DNA from: Atkinsonella hypoxylon
Taxonomy: Eukaryota > Ascomycota > Sordariomycetes > Hypocreales > Clavicipitaceae
Direction: 5' to 3'
Assembly: GCA_000729835.1 (NCBI GenBank)
Contig: JFHB01000095.1
Coordinates: forward strand, 1-64,000
DNA: 64,000 nt
The position numbers and the translations under genes were made by a program. Numbering within the stretch: the stretch's first letter is position 1; every line of letters starts with the position of its first letter. Shown here piece by piece: positions 41,598-53,946 of the stretch. The notes under the pieces were generated by a model that was not told the DNA's origin, ran no database searches, and saw only the letters and a list, made by a program, of their open reading frames with translations.

Positions 41598-43272
41598 TTT
41601 GAGTGTCTGATGGTGGGATTACCAGTTCGGGATTTATTTGCTTGACTCAGCAATCGATTTAAACTGGGACTTCCAACACCAGTCACACAGCAGTATGATA
41701 ACTACCGACTAGCTCCCGTGGTTTAGTCGTATGTGCTCTCGCTATTCGGCCGGCAGTGCTGGAGTTATATAGTAGAGCCGTGTGGCACGAGACGATGGTT
41801 GCTAGGTCTCTCGACTCTTGATTTTGAAAGGGATGGGCGTAAGCGCGAACGTGTGGTACTTCGAGTAATAGCTGTCTGAGTCAGACCCAGCAAGGAAAAG
41901 CAGGAGTTTCACAGACGGTCTTCAGTGGAAGCTGTCTATTACTAGAGGTCTAGAGCAGAGTTAAGGTGTTGCCCAAGGACTCGAATGAGATGGTAGAAAA
42001 ATCCGACTTTTTCAAGGGAAATTCTTCGAAAGCCCAGGCGGCAGATGGGGTACCGTGGGATGGTGACCGTGAACAGGGGTCGTGTGTTTTCTTAGTGGAT
42101 ATAATCAAAGTCGCCCGCAGTCCAAGTCGAACTTAAAAATAAAAAAAAAAGCGATATTGATAGCGTGAAGGATTGAGTAGAATTACTTAAGGTGCTCCGT
42201 CTTCCAGGAAAATAACCAAGCATGTATCGCGTCCGTTTTGTCCACGGTGACCACGTTTCTGTGATAGCTCGCTTTGCGTAAATCGCGTCGGCTGCTCCGA
42301 GTACGAGATCAGAGGGATCCGACGAGCGCTGCTCTTGATGCTCCTCTGTTTGAAATGGGCTGCCCCGGAGAAATTAGAGCGGGTAGCTGGACTTGGTAGT
42401 ATACGAAAAAAACTACGATGGTGCTCGACCTGGGTGGGTTGTCCTTCACTTTTAATACAATGGCTCTAAGGTGGTGTTTGTTTCTCACCACATACATGAC
42501 ATCCTCGAACAGCGCGTTTTGCCCCTTTTGGTCGACACGGCAGTGACCTAAGCAGAAAAGGTCAAAGCTGCTGAGTAACGTCTAGTGCCGTTTGCTGCAT
42601 CGCTGCATCGCTGCATCTCTGCGGCACGGCAAAGCAGAGGTGGGCGAGCAGTGGTTGGTGGGATGGACTGGACGGTGGGCTGCGGAAGCCGGAGCCGAGA
42701 GCAGGGCCAGCAAGCACTAATTAGTTAGTAGCAAATCCCGAGCTAGGCAGCGCCAGAAGGGTGAAAGAGTGAAAGGGTGAAGCTGCAAAGCGTTGGTCCA
42801 TGATCCATGGGGGATGGCTATGGCCATGATGTGAGTCAGTGGCGTGTGAAGAGTAAATCATTGAAAGCACGGAGTAGTATCGACCCCCTCGGTAGTTTGG
42901 CAGGAGCTACCTGGCGGAGGAGATTGGACGTTATCGCCTACGGAATAGTAGTTACCTCAAGTATTTATTGCACCAGGCGGTAGAATGTTGCCAACCAGTA
43001 AGATGATAGATGATAGATGGCGGGTCGGCGGGCCGAGTTGGCCAGTACTGGGCCGCCCCTAATCCAGACTGCTCTGAAAACATTCTGAGTATCTGATTGG
43101 CTATCGTCCTTGATTCGTTATTACGCAGTAAATATCATTGGCTTAGCATACTTACAGCGAAGCCTATCTTGGGTAGTCCGCAGCTGGGCAATTCGGCTCA
43201 CACGCCCTTTATCAGCGGCCCTTGGTTTTGCGACTCTGTAGATGATGCGAGGTTTTGAACCCGACCGGACCG
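41598..43272. other. Gene-free stretch
   Basis: No gene seen. A short repeat of GCTGCATC units lies near 42592-42620, and an A run near 42137-42150. Confidence 0.4.
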
Positions 43273-43618
43273 AACCTGAGGTATCTGTGGGTCATGGCGT
43301 GGGTGCAGGTGGCGCACAATAGCTCTTTTGATTAGCCTCTTTAAGCTTGGAGTCCACTAGGATCTTCTCATACATATATAAAGTAATAAATAATAAAAAT
43401 GATATATTCTAAAGGGGATTAAAGATGTAATAAAAGTGTCATAAAGATCTTATACAGCTATTACCTACTTTATAACTTTATAACGTCATCTAATTTCGTC
43501 CTAATTTTTCATATAATATAATAGTGTAGTTAGTGCAGGGATACCAGAGGATTACAATACAACTGGTGAGTTAAGACCCACAATTGACTTACCCTAGGAC
43601 CCACAGATACCTTAGGTT
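43273..43618. mobile_element. AT-rich MITE-like element with 21-bp inverted repeats
   Basis: The 21 bases at 43273-43293 (AACCTGAGGTATCTGTGGGTC) recur inverted at 43598-43618 with one mismatch. The 304 bp between are strongly AT-rich around 43375-43530 and non-coding. This arrangement is typical of a small non-autonomous DNA transposon. No clear target-site duplication is seen at the edges, so the ends may be off by a few bases or eroded. Confidence 0.65.
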
Positions 43619-45058
43619 AGGTCTTGCCATGTCTGTCAGATGACCGACCAAGCTGTGCTTGCATGCGGTACGTGCAGCGTGGTGCAGTGCAGTGTACTCC
43701 GTAACAGTGCATCAGCGGCTTCTGGCGCTATGGACGGACAGCACGACTGTGGGGCGTGGGGGCCACACTGGACCCATAATCACTGGCCGGATTCGTTTGG
43801 CCACGGATCCAGACTCGTTCCTTCCCGCCATATGATTATTATTCCTCTTGCCCACGAAGCATGGCGCCATGACAGCAGGAACAATCGAAGCCAATATGTC
43901 TCATACCCAGCACTCATGCTCTGCACTCAACATTTTTGGTGTCTGGTCTGTGGCTGCTGTACTCCGTACGTGCCCGTGCCATAAATCCCACTGCGCCCCC
44001 TTCGGAAAGCTCCGCTCCCGTCGATGCCAGCACGAACATAAAGGCCATCCATCGCACACAACAGAGAAAGAAGTCTGGTGCTGGTCCAAGTACCAGACGG
44101 AAGATTCCTGCATCCATCCACCCACGGCTCCGCTCCTATCACCACTTAACAAACATCAGCCAGCCAGACCAAACTACCACCGCCCTGTCCCTGTGTAGCA
44201 ACCGCCATGTCCATCAACTAACTTGTCATGTTAAACTATTGTGGCTGGGCGATTTCCTCTTTTGCTGCCGGGCCACAACGTTGTTAGTGCGGAGAGTCGG
44301 ATGAAACTGTGATACAGTCGGCTACCCGCGTGACTGAGCATCGTGCCATTTTCATCTAAACTGCCTCAATGCAGCTTGCCCCTGTGCTATTCGAGCCATG
44401 ATGGCGCCTGACCGACAGCGAATGTGACAACTATCTGAGACAACCTCACCTGAAAACTGTTTTCTTGGCTGATGCATGCATGGCACGTGAATTTTTCCAC
44501 TTTCGGACCGGCATTCGCATCTTGAGCCGTGTTTCGAACAATTTCGTGCATGGAAAAGCAGCAAGCCACCTTCATTCACAAAGATCCCCGTCACTGACTA
44601 CCTATCTACTTTGGGTTATACGGAGAAACTTCAATAGTGAGGCTTTGAGGCATCACGGGATTTGACCGCTGCATGCCAATCCGGCCCCAGAAAATTAATT
44701 ATAGGCGATGCCACCATGTCAATTGCGCCTTAGACAGTCCCAGTTCCCCGTACTTTGAAGCTTCTGTCTAACCACATCAGGCATCAAGCTGCAAATTTTC
44801 TGTTTACACAGCGTTTTCTCTATAACACCAACGGCGAATGCACGAGATAACAGAGGTATTGCTACTGCGAACCGTTGCAAATCTGCTTTTGTACCACTCA
44901 CCCCGGTAGCGAACGCGGCCCGGGGGCCAAAAAAAAAAAAAAAAAAAAAAGAAAAAAGAAAAAGAAAGAAAGAAAGAAAGCAAAAAAGAGAGAGAGAGAT
45001 GGAAATGATAAAGAACTGAGCGCTACCATAACAGACAAGCAATCATTCACCAGTCATC
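43619..45058. other. Gene-free stretch
   Basis: No gene supported. The word TACTCCGTA occurs near 43694 and 43959. A long purine tract (A runs, then GAAA and GA repeats) lies at 44930-45000, just past the stop of the phosphatase gene. Overlapping open frames on both strands near 43900-44300 give no recognisable protein. Confidence 0.4.
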
Positions 45059-48000
45059 CTATGCTCGTGAGCTGGGTTGCAGGGCTGCCCACTCGTCCAT
45101 GCCCTCACCGCCGTCATTCAACGAGTCCAACAGATTCACAGATGCAGAAGAAGCAGATGCTTCTGCACCACCACCCTGACTGTGGCTGCCCGCAAGTGGA
45201 CGATTTGTCCCGTTGCTGGACCCCGCTAATGCCGTCCCACCTGGTCTTTGGCTTCCGCGTTGTCCACCCCCAAGACCAGAGGACGATGCTTGCAGCTGCT
45301 GCTGTGCAACCGCAACGGCCTTTCTAGCCAGCGACGCTTGAATACTAGCCTGAGATGCAGCCGGCGCCGAACGTGCAGGGAGAGGTGTAACCGACGTGGC
45401 ATCGTCGCTTCGTCTGGAGGTACTAACTATAGACTCTGCTGCTATTTTGGAAAGTGGTGAGCCTGTAGCAAGATGTGCTGGCTTCTTGCCCACGGGAGGC
45501 GGCGATTTTCCACTTTGAACTGTCGGCTGTTGTGAATGTTGTAATACTGGCGATGTAGTAGACATTTCACTAGTGGACCGAGGCGTGGTTGATAGAGATG
45601 GCAGTGTCTCTGTTCGAACTAGACTTGCTCCGGATAACGAAGGCGCTGACGTGTTTGCTTTGGAATTGGCTGTTTGTCGTCGTCGAGGTGGAGGAGGCGG
45701 TGGTGTTTGCGTCGCATCTCTGCTGAAATCCGGCCGACTCTGGATGTTATCATCATCATCCAATCTGAATCTGCCTACCTGAGCTGGCAGCTTAGACGAA
45801 TCGTAAGGTGGTGGTAGTTGCTTTCTTGGAACCAGCCCCTGGCTTGAAGATTGCGTTGTTGGCAATGACACCTTTTCGTACGGCGAGCTCGACAGGCTTG
45901 ATAACCCAGTTGAAGCCCTCGACACGGATACCCAGTCAGGCTCGTCGGTCTGACCAAATGGGTTGGAGGGACGGTTGGGATTCAAAACCATTGAAAGACC
46001 ATCCTTTCCAGTAGGCACCGCAATTTGTGTTCGCGCAGGCTGTCGGTTATCGAGCCACCATTTTTGCCGGTCAGAGCTGGCTGGCGGCAAACCAGGCTCG
46101 ATGGAGTCATAACCTATCAAGTCTTCATCATCTGATTCCTCGCCCTCGGCAAGATGGGCCGTAGGATCTCCCACTTCTGCCTTGCGTCGCTTGTATAGTT
46201 CTCTACTGATATTCTCGCGTGCCTCTTCATCTACAATATTGACCCGGCACTCAAAAGTGGCGTACACCGGACGATGGTCCGAGAATCTAAGTGGCGCAGA
46301 ATCATACGACAATTGTCGCAGAATCGAACCTTTTCTTAGAATGCGATCCGTCCAAGCTGGGATTCTTGCTTTTTCTCTGTGCCGTATTAGTTACTATCAA
46401 ACTGCTCCATTCTTCATTGGCAAAGAGGGGCAGAAAAGCAGGAGGACCGCAAGATGAAGAAAATAAAGGAAGGGAAAAGGTACAAGTATGATTTGTTAAC
46501 TCACGAGGTGTCATAGCAGTCTGTCCCGACATCGAATTTATAAGTGGGCATAAATGCAATTCGGGCCTCAGAATAAAACGGGAACGCTAGGCCTGCGACC
46601 ATTTGCAAATTTAGCTGGTCGTTTTCATAGAGTGACTCCAGATCTTTCTTATTTATCAGCGCCTTAGCCGTTTCCAATCCTAATCCAATTCGATAGTTGA
46701 AATCTCCCAGCCATATAATCGCATCTACTACTGTTAGCTCAGCTGGCCTCGATTTTTACACACTTCACTAGATTGGAAAGGTGGTGGTGCTATATGTTCT
46801 TACCGTGATCCTCAATGCGTCTGTTCCGTTGGAACCGTAGCCCGTGATGGATAGTCGCATAATCTCTATTTCTTTCGTCGTAATTGGAAAACCCGGCTGC
46901 CAGATGCGCCGTCACAAAGCAAATATTTGTGTTCGCATAGTCGAATCGAATGGCTACAGCTCCTTTGTTCCCAGCCATGCCCGACAGACCTGTTTTTTTC
47001 GCGCTTCCTTCTACGTTTTTGATGTGATTCAGTCGCGATATCTTGACGAATATGCACAGAGCCGCGCCTACGAGCTGTCCGCTTCGCAGTAACACATATT
47101 TTTCGCCTTTGAGGCTTGCTTGCCGTTGATTGAGCGTACGCTTCACAGCTTCTTCCCATAGTTGTTTTCTCGATGGGTCACTATTCATGATTTGCTGCGG
47201 ACTCAGCTCGACAATTTCTTGAAAAGCAACCACGTAGATATCTGGCTGTTCTACACCGCCTGCAGAGCCGAACAGCCACGGGGATAGGTCGTGGCTGATT
47301 CCGTCTGTTCGACCATTCAAGTTGAAAGTGCCAGTCCAGATGGTGATATTTTCTGAGGAGGTGAACTCGTCGCTCCGTTTGGCTAACTCCATCGAAACAT
47401 GATCGCTGATGGGGTCGAACAAACGCACCGGAGCTTGCTGTATCAGCCGACCCAACAACATATCTATTGTGACTTGCCTATATGGGTCGACAAAGTTGTT
47501 GTGATAGATGCGCTGCATTGACTTTCGCATGTCTGCCATGGCACCCGCTAATGACATCTTGCCATGACGTGTGAATGATGACTTGAGAGCGCCAGTCCCA
47601 GCGTAGATTTTGGACAATGAATCGCCGTTGTCCGCCCAGAGGCTGGAGTGTCTCACCCAGAAGTCAGACGCTGCATAATCACTTCTATGGGCCAGGAACG
47701 TCTTGACAGCCATTTGAGAGATGAGGGTTTGAATGAGGTTAGTTCGATCTAAGCAGTCTAGGCAGTTGGTACGGAAGACTCCATCTTGTTGGAGGACAGG
47801 AACCATACGCCTGCTGTGAGCACCAGTGACGGTTTCCGCTGAGTCGTCGGTTTCTTCAGCCAGGAAATAGGCAAAGCTATCCGTCGAGTGTTCAATATGC
47901 CGTTGAATATCCTTGGCAGCCTCGTATCCGGCCGGACCTTTAGTCTCAGCATGAAAGTCATAATGAGTGGCTCGCAGCAACGCATGATCGGCCGAGCTGT

Positions 48001-49338
48001 TACTCGGCTGACTGTAGGGGCAGTGGCGTATGGCATGCCGGTATAAGTCACTCAGCTCCACCTCGGCGGGTTTCGTATCGCTAAGAAGATTGATGATGTG
48101 AACGGCACCGTATATATGTTCCAGATCCTCGATATGTTTATTGAACGCGGGCTGTGTTCCTTCCTTAGACCGAGTGACGGTTATTTTCTGTCGGCCTGGC
48201 AGTAGATCGGCGGCTTGCTCCCAGAAGACCGGGACAGAGCCGCGGACTTGCACATAGGAGAACAAGGCTCCTGCTGGACTGCTAAATATGGTTTCTGTTT
48301 CCACAAAGTTGGCGACATGGCCATCGTCATCAATACCCCTGGAATTGAATCTGGTTCCTGCGCGACGACACGACAGTCGAGATATCAGGCTGAGATAGGA
48401 TGGCATACCATTCTTCGGCTGACGAATGGGCGATGCGCTCTGAGGAATGGTCATGGTTTTACAGAACCCCCGAGTTGCTGAAGTAAGTATACGGGAAGCA
48501 TCGAGAGCTTCTCTTTCAGGAGGCATAAGATGAGAACGGAATTCGACGAGTGGCTTGATCATGTATGAGTTCCACAGATAGGTGTCATCAAAATTGTCAA
48601 TATCAAAGGAGTTAGAGTTGATGGACCTGTACAGAAAGATTAGGTATGATGTGAGTGGCACGGACAATGGCCGAGAGAAACTGACCGATGTTGTAACCGG
48701 TTGGTCAGATCAAAGTCGGTGCTGTAGTAGAAAGATCCATTACTAAGAAGCTTCCGCAGCTCGTGACACGGATGCTCCATAGACACCTCTCGCCGGCCCA
48801 GGCTTTGACCATATCCCGCTTGAGCGCTGTACGTCGACATGGCGTCTGATATATCGGGTTCAACTGAATCCAGAGGGACAACGGCATCGTAGTCTGCGCT
48901 ACTCAAGCAGTAAAAATCGACCGAGGAGATCTTCTCGACCGTTTCGCCCGGCCTGATAGTAGCTGCCCGGAGGGCTTGTGTGATGACAGATAGGAAGACT
49001 TCACCATTCGCAGCGATGAGCCCCAACGTGCCGTAGACCGGTCGTGGGGTCAAAGGTCTGTAGTCTTTCAGAAGCTGCCTGGATATCGGGGCAAATTCGA
49101 CCATGCACTTTGCCACTCGCGAGTCTGCGCCGCCGCGAGATCTGACGGAATGTAGAGAGGTGACTGATCCATTATGAGGGGCATCACTGCTACTAGCAGC
49201 GGAACTGTATCGAAGAATGAGGGCATGCGAGGAGGATACAATGGCGATGGAGCGACAGGGATGGTCTCTTATGTAGAGCTCGCTCGATTTCTCCGGCGCA
49301 GGAGCCTGCGTGGCCCACGAGCCTTGAGGGTGGTCCAT
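45059..49338 (-). CDS. Synaptojanin-like inositol polyphosphate 5-phosphatase (SAC1 + IPPc)
   Basis: Predicted 1337-aa phosphoinositide phosphatase related to yeast Inp51/52/53, acting on PI(4,5)P2 and other phosphoinositides in endocytosis and Golgi traffic. Exons (minus) are 49338-48686, 48626-46804, 46724-46505 and 46376-45059. The N-terminal SAC domain contains the catalytic CX5R motif in RTNCLDCLDRTN, Cys near residue 506. The 5-phosphatase domain runs from about 630 to 940. It shows IWTGTFNLNGR, GNKGAVAIRF, IIWLGDFNYRIGLGLE across intron 2, PAWTDRIL and SDHRPVYATF. The C-terminal about 390 residues are a Pro/Ser-rich tail (PPPPPPRRR), typical for binding SH3 or EH partners. All active-site motifs are intact, so both activities are likely. 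The 5' end is less sure: the first 20 residues (MDHPQGSWATQ) are not family-like and an upstream exon may exist. Confidence 0.92.
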
Positions 49339-50775
49339 TGCACGGGCGACAGCATTGGCAGACGGTCGATTGAGAAAGGAGGCAGGAAGCTAACTCTAGG
49401 CCCGCAAGCGATCCATAGGACGTATTCGATGGTTTCAGGAATATGGCGAGATTACGCACGCATGCACTTTTTGTTGTTGTCGTTGATAGATCCGAGACTA
49501 GCGTGGAGCTGTGACAAACTACCTAGGTAGCCAAGTTTCGAGAAATGACGTTTGATCGTCGCTCAGCCCCACGACGGCTCCCGACGAATTCACATGACTC
49601 CATGCAAAATACGGCAGACATCAACCATCTGCCGCCATATGAAAGACTTGCAGAACTCTACTACAGAAGTTTTTGACTGCATTACCGCGCCTCGGTCGAT
49701 AGTACTGTGTGTCCCCTGCAGATGCGCATCATGGGCCAAGAGCCAAGACTTGTCGTAGTCCAGTCCTCGTAATTTCATGAATTTGAGTCGGCATTGCAGT
49801 TCAGGCGGCCTGGCGAGAAACTGCAGGCACATGGTCGCGTTTTCCTAGTGCATCATACTACAGCATTTGAATCGTAATGTCCACCATGAAACAATGTCAT
49901 TGTCGACGTCGATGGATTTAAGTAACCTGATGGCAGGCCATAAGATTAGGCTGAGAGTTGTTTCAAAATGCAAGGTTCGCAACGATGCGCTCGTGCTGTA
50001 GTCAATGAAATTGGTCGTGTTATTCCGTCAATGGCTGGGTTATATGGTGATAGTGCGAGAGGATATGAAGCATGGAAACTACCCGGAGCTTGAACGTTTA
50101 TATTTCTCTCCTCCACATAATATTATGGAAGCGAGTCATAGGCATCGGAGTGATTTAACATTTCACTTGAGTTCCATATCAACCGTCTCTTTGTCGTCGG
50201 TTGAGCAGGTTTTGTTTTCTGCTGCAAAAAAAGCCTTGATCAAAATTTCGCTGGTGAGACACACCAGTCATCTTAGCTATACCTAGCAAGATGGTCGATC
50301 TAATTAAATGACGTAGCTTGAACGAAGCTTCAGATTTAAAAATGAGATCATGCTCCCCCGTTGGGAGAGCGTTCAGTCTCTTCCTATCATATGTTTTATT
50401 GGTAAATCATCATTAGCCCATATGGAGAAGGGAAGGAATCCCTTGTGGACACTTTCGTCAGAGCAAAGTCATATTAGGCGTAGGCGGCTTAGTCACCGGA
50501 TGACTCAGCACAGACGTACGTACGTAGGGATACTGAGTTATTAAGCTCCCGGGTTGCCTGCGGCTAGCGCTTGTACAGAAAGTACCTATTCCATTCCACT
50601 TTCACCTGGTACGGCGCGAAATCCGCTTGAGTGTTCTCCATCCAGCCTTTCCTTTCGCATCCAACTTCACGACGCGCAGTCCAGCAGACAAATTCTCGAA
50701 CCTCGGTCGCTAGACCTTCGCTCATCATCAATCGTATCTTAAATTATATTTATTTGTGACACGCGATCAGGCATC
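49339..50775. other. Intergenic region between divergent genes
   Basis: No gene seen. The palindrome CTACCTAGGTAG lies at 49519-49530, about 180 bp upstream of the phosphatase start. An ACGT repeat (ACGTACGTACGTA) lies near 50514-50527. The region should hold both promoters. Confidence 0.4.
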
Positions 50776-53149
50776 ATGAGTGAATTTGCTTCCTATGGAG
50801 GCTCTGAGGAGGAATACGCCTTGGTGCGCAAATATCAGGCTGAGGTGGTAAGTTGGCACTTTATGCAACGCAATGCTACCCTTGTCCCCTCGCTATCTGT
50901 CCGGCCTTGGTGTGACTGACCAGATATCTATTGGTGAGTATAGGAAGCCGATCCCGACAATTTCGAGAGCTGGGAAAATTATATCAAGTCCTGCGAGACG
51001 TTGGATGGTGGATTAAATAGGAATTCAAGCCCACAAGCTCTGGCTACTTTCCGCGACGCCTACGATCGATTTCTTCACAAATTTCCCCTTTTATTCGGGT
51101 ACTGGAAGAAGTTTGCTGATATGGAATTCAACATTGCCGGCCCCGAGTCAGCAGAGATGGTTCGTATATGATGTCGTGCCCTGGAAATTTTTAAGCCGTT
51201 AACGAATTCCCTTAGGTATATGAGCGAGGATGCGCAAACATCACCAACTCCGTTGACCTGTGGACCGATTACTGTTCCTTTACGATGGAGACAACTCATG
51301 AGCCACAGATTGTTCGAGAGTAAGTATTGCATGGTGGTTTCCTTCCCTTTAACAAAGCCATCGACTTAGCATCCTATCAAGTCGTGCGTGGCCCCACGCG
51401 CGCTACGAACTCATCGAAAATCTCGCACGTCACTGTCGACGCATGTGCTGGTGAGATTCGCCTTCGACGGCCCTACTGAATCGGGATACTCTCTCTCACA
51501 ATACGCAATAGGCTGTTGATACCCTGCTTCTCTTCCACAGCTTCCCTCTATCCGCCTTGGTGCCGCTTCCCTTCGTCGATGATTTCAATATGGAGTCTCC
51601 TTGTTTTTACTAGTCACTTTCGTGGTCATAGCCCTCGTGTATTATTCTCCTCTCCCCATTAACAATCCATCAATACCCGCTCTACGAATGCATCAAGATC
51701 TAATATGGCGCTATAGCTTATTCGAACGCGGAGCCAGCCTCGTTGGCCTTGATTTTTTAGCGCACCCCTTTTGGGACAAGTATATCGAGTATGAGGAGCG
51801 ACAAGAAGCTCAAGATCGCATATGCGCTATTCATGCACGTGTTGTCCGAATCCCTCTACATCAATACGCACGTTACTATGAACGATTCCGCAATCTCGTG
51901 CACACTAGGCCGCTGAGCGAAGTCGTGTCTGCTGACGTGCTAAACCGATTTCGAGCAGAGGTAGAAGCAGAGTCAGCTGCTTATGGAAGCGGCCCACGTA
52001 CAGAAGTAGAGATAGAGAGGGATATTCGAGCGAAGATCGATGCCATGTACTATGAGGTTTTTACCTCAACGCAACAGGAAGTGTCAAAGAGATGGACGTA
52101 TGAGTCAGAAATTAAGCGACCTTATTTCCACGTCACCGAACTTGAACACTCACAGCTGAATAACTGGCGCAAGTACTTGGATTTTGAGGAAGCTGAAGGC
52201 GATTTTGACAGAGTTGTGTCCCTCTACGAACGATGCCTAGTAACATGCGCCTTTTATGATGAGTTTTGGTTTCGGTACGTTCGTTGGATGAGCGCCCAAG
52301 ATGGTAAAGACGAAGAAGTGCGCAACATATACATCCGAGCATCCATCTTTGTGCCAATCAGCCGGCCTGGCATTCGCTTGCAGTGGGCTTATTTTGAAGA
52401 GGGCGCTGGGAGAGTTGATGTTGCACTGGACATTCATGCTGCGATCCTCATGAGACTTCCTGACTGTGTCGAGGTTATTGTTTCGTGGGCGCATGTACAA
52501 CGTCGTCAAAAGGATTTTGAAGCCGCGATCCAAGTCTACAGAGATCACATTGATGCGCCAACAGTCGACTTGTACACCAAAGCTGCTCTCATAGCGGAAT
52601 GGGCACAATTGCTGTGGAAAGCAAAAGGCTCAGCCGAAGAAGCAAGGGCCGTTTTTCTCAAGAATTCCCAATGGTATGGCGACAGCCTGGTGTTTTGGGA
52701 AACATGGTTCAAGTTTGAACTTGAGCAGTCAACTACGGGCGAGGAAGGGAAGGAGACGGCTGAACGCATAAAGAAAGTGTTTGACGATTTCCTAACGAAG
52801 AGTCGCTTATCCATCGCTGTCAAGCGAGAAGTTACCCGAGAATACATGAACTATCTGATTCGAAGAGGAGGCCAGGAATCAATCAAGATTTTCCTGGAAG
52901 TGGATCGTGAGATGTTTGGGTAAGTGAAAGGAGACTGTCGTACAGAGTTAAGATTGCTAATTATGTTTTGACAGTCCCGTCTCAATATCAGTTGCTGCCA
53001 AGTCAGCCACTGGAGCCAAGGAGAATGGCGTTGCCGGCGGCGAGCTAGAGGACGCTAGCAAGCGTAAAGCTGAGTCGAGACTGCTGGCCTTTTATCAAGT
53101 ACACGCAGAGCCGGACGCAACGGCCCAAGGAGCTGCAGACTTCAACTGA
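50776..53149 (+). CDS. prp39: PRP39-like U1 snRNP splicing factor (HAT repeats)
   Basis: Nuclear pre-mRNA splicing factor of 589 aa that in yeast joins the U1 snRNP for 5' splice-site recognition. Exons are 50776-50847, 50944-51159, 51216-51319, 51717-52919 and 52975-53149. HAT (half-a-TPR) helices run through the whole protein: DPDNFESWENYIKSCETLDG, FRDAYDRFLHKFPLLFGYWK, VYERGCANITNSVDLWTDYC. The family pattern LFERGASLVGLDF, HPFWDKYIEYEERQ follows the large intron 3. Further segments are PYFHVTELEHSQLNNWRKYL, DFEEAEGDFDRVVSLYERCL and AFYDEFWFRYVRWM. Intron 3 is about 397 bp, far longer than the 55-96 bp of its other introns. Confidence 0.9.
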
Positions 53150-53946
53150 CGAGTGTTTTCGTTACATAATTATACAATGTAGCGGTCGTGAGAAGCTTTG
53201 AAGAAAGAATATCCTGTGCATACACATTCATGTTATAGCATAATCACAGCTACATGGCATTCTAGAGCATGTGGTGTTCTACATTTGTGGTCTGATGAGA
53301 GGGATTGGAGGTCTGAGGTATATGGTCCATGTCTACCGCAAGATCTGGCACTCGTTCTCGGATGACCTACTCATTGCAAACATCCCTAAAGCTACGCCCT
53401 GGATATGCTCGCAAAAAGCGACAGTGGGAGAAGGACAGCGTCGAAACTTGTGATCAGTAGTTCGGGTTTAGCGTCGTATCTGAGGGGATTGCGGTTTATA
53501 GGATTATATGCATAGACGGGGAGGGCAATTAGTCTAGGTCTAGAGATTTCACGGCCATCGTTCGAAACCTGAGTTTGTCGGCGTTTGATACTTACTTATA
53601 GCATCTTGTGTGCATGGTGATGACCTAGGCTTTCGCAAACTACAAACGGGAGGGCACGACTTGACGACAAACGGACACCTACGTGTGCCTTTCTTGTGCC
53701 TTTCTTGTGGCCCAGTCCGCTTTATCACCAATTGCTGAGTAGCTCGACCGTAAAATCTAACATGCAAACGCGGAATACAAACGGCACAAACGCGGTGGGT
53801 TAAATGTAGTCGGCCTTTCCATCCTTTAAATCTCTAAACTCAAATCCTTGGATATTCCAGTTAGGCTTCTACATCTGCATCAATTGCTACTACTACTGTT
53901 GGCTTTGACACCATCTACCTTGCCCTTTCTGTCCAAGGTCGCCAAC
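53150..53946. other. Intergenic
   Basis: No gene seen. The TTG-initiated frame reaching back to 53848 (Leu-rich) is most likely leader of the dynamin-like gene rather than coding. Confidence 0.4.

Noticed and set aside
43690..43966. TACTCCGTA words as a transposon end
   Set aside because: Copies near 43694 and 43959 and the ACGGAGT pair near 63931 are short, not paired as inverted ends and lack a common interior.
44719..45042. 107-codon Phe/Leu-rich frame on the minus strand
   Set aside because: The hydrophobic part is the translation of a purine/pyrimidine tract at 44930-45000, not a membrane protein.
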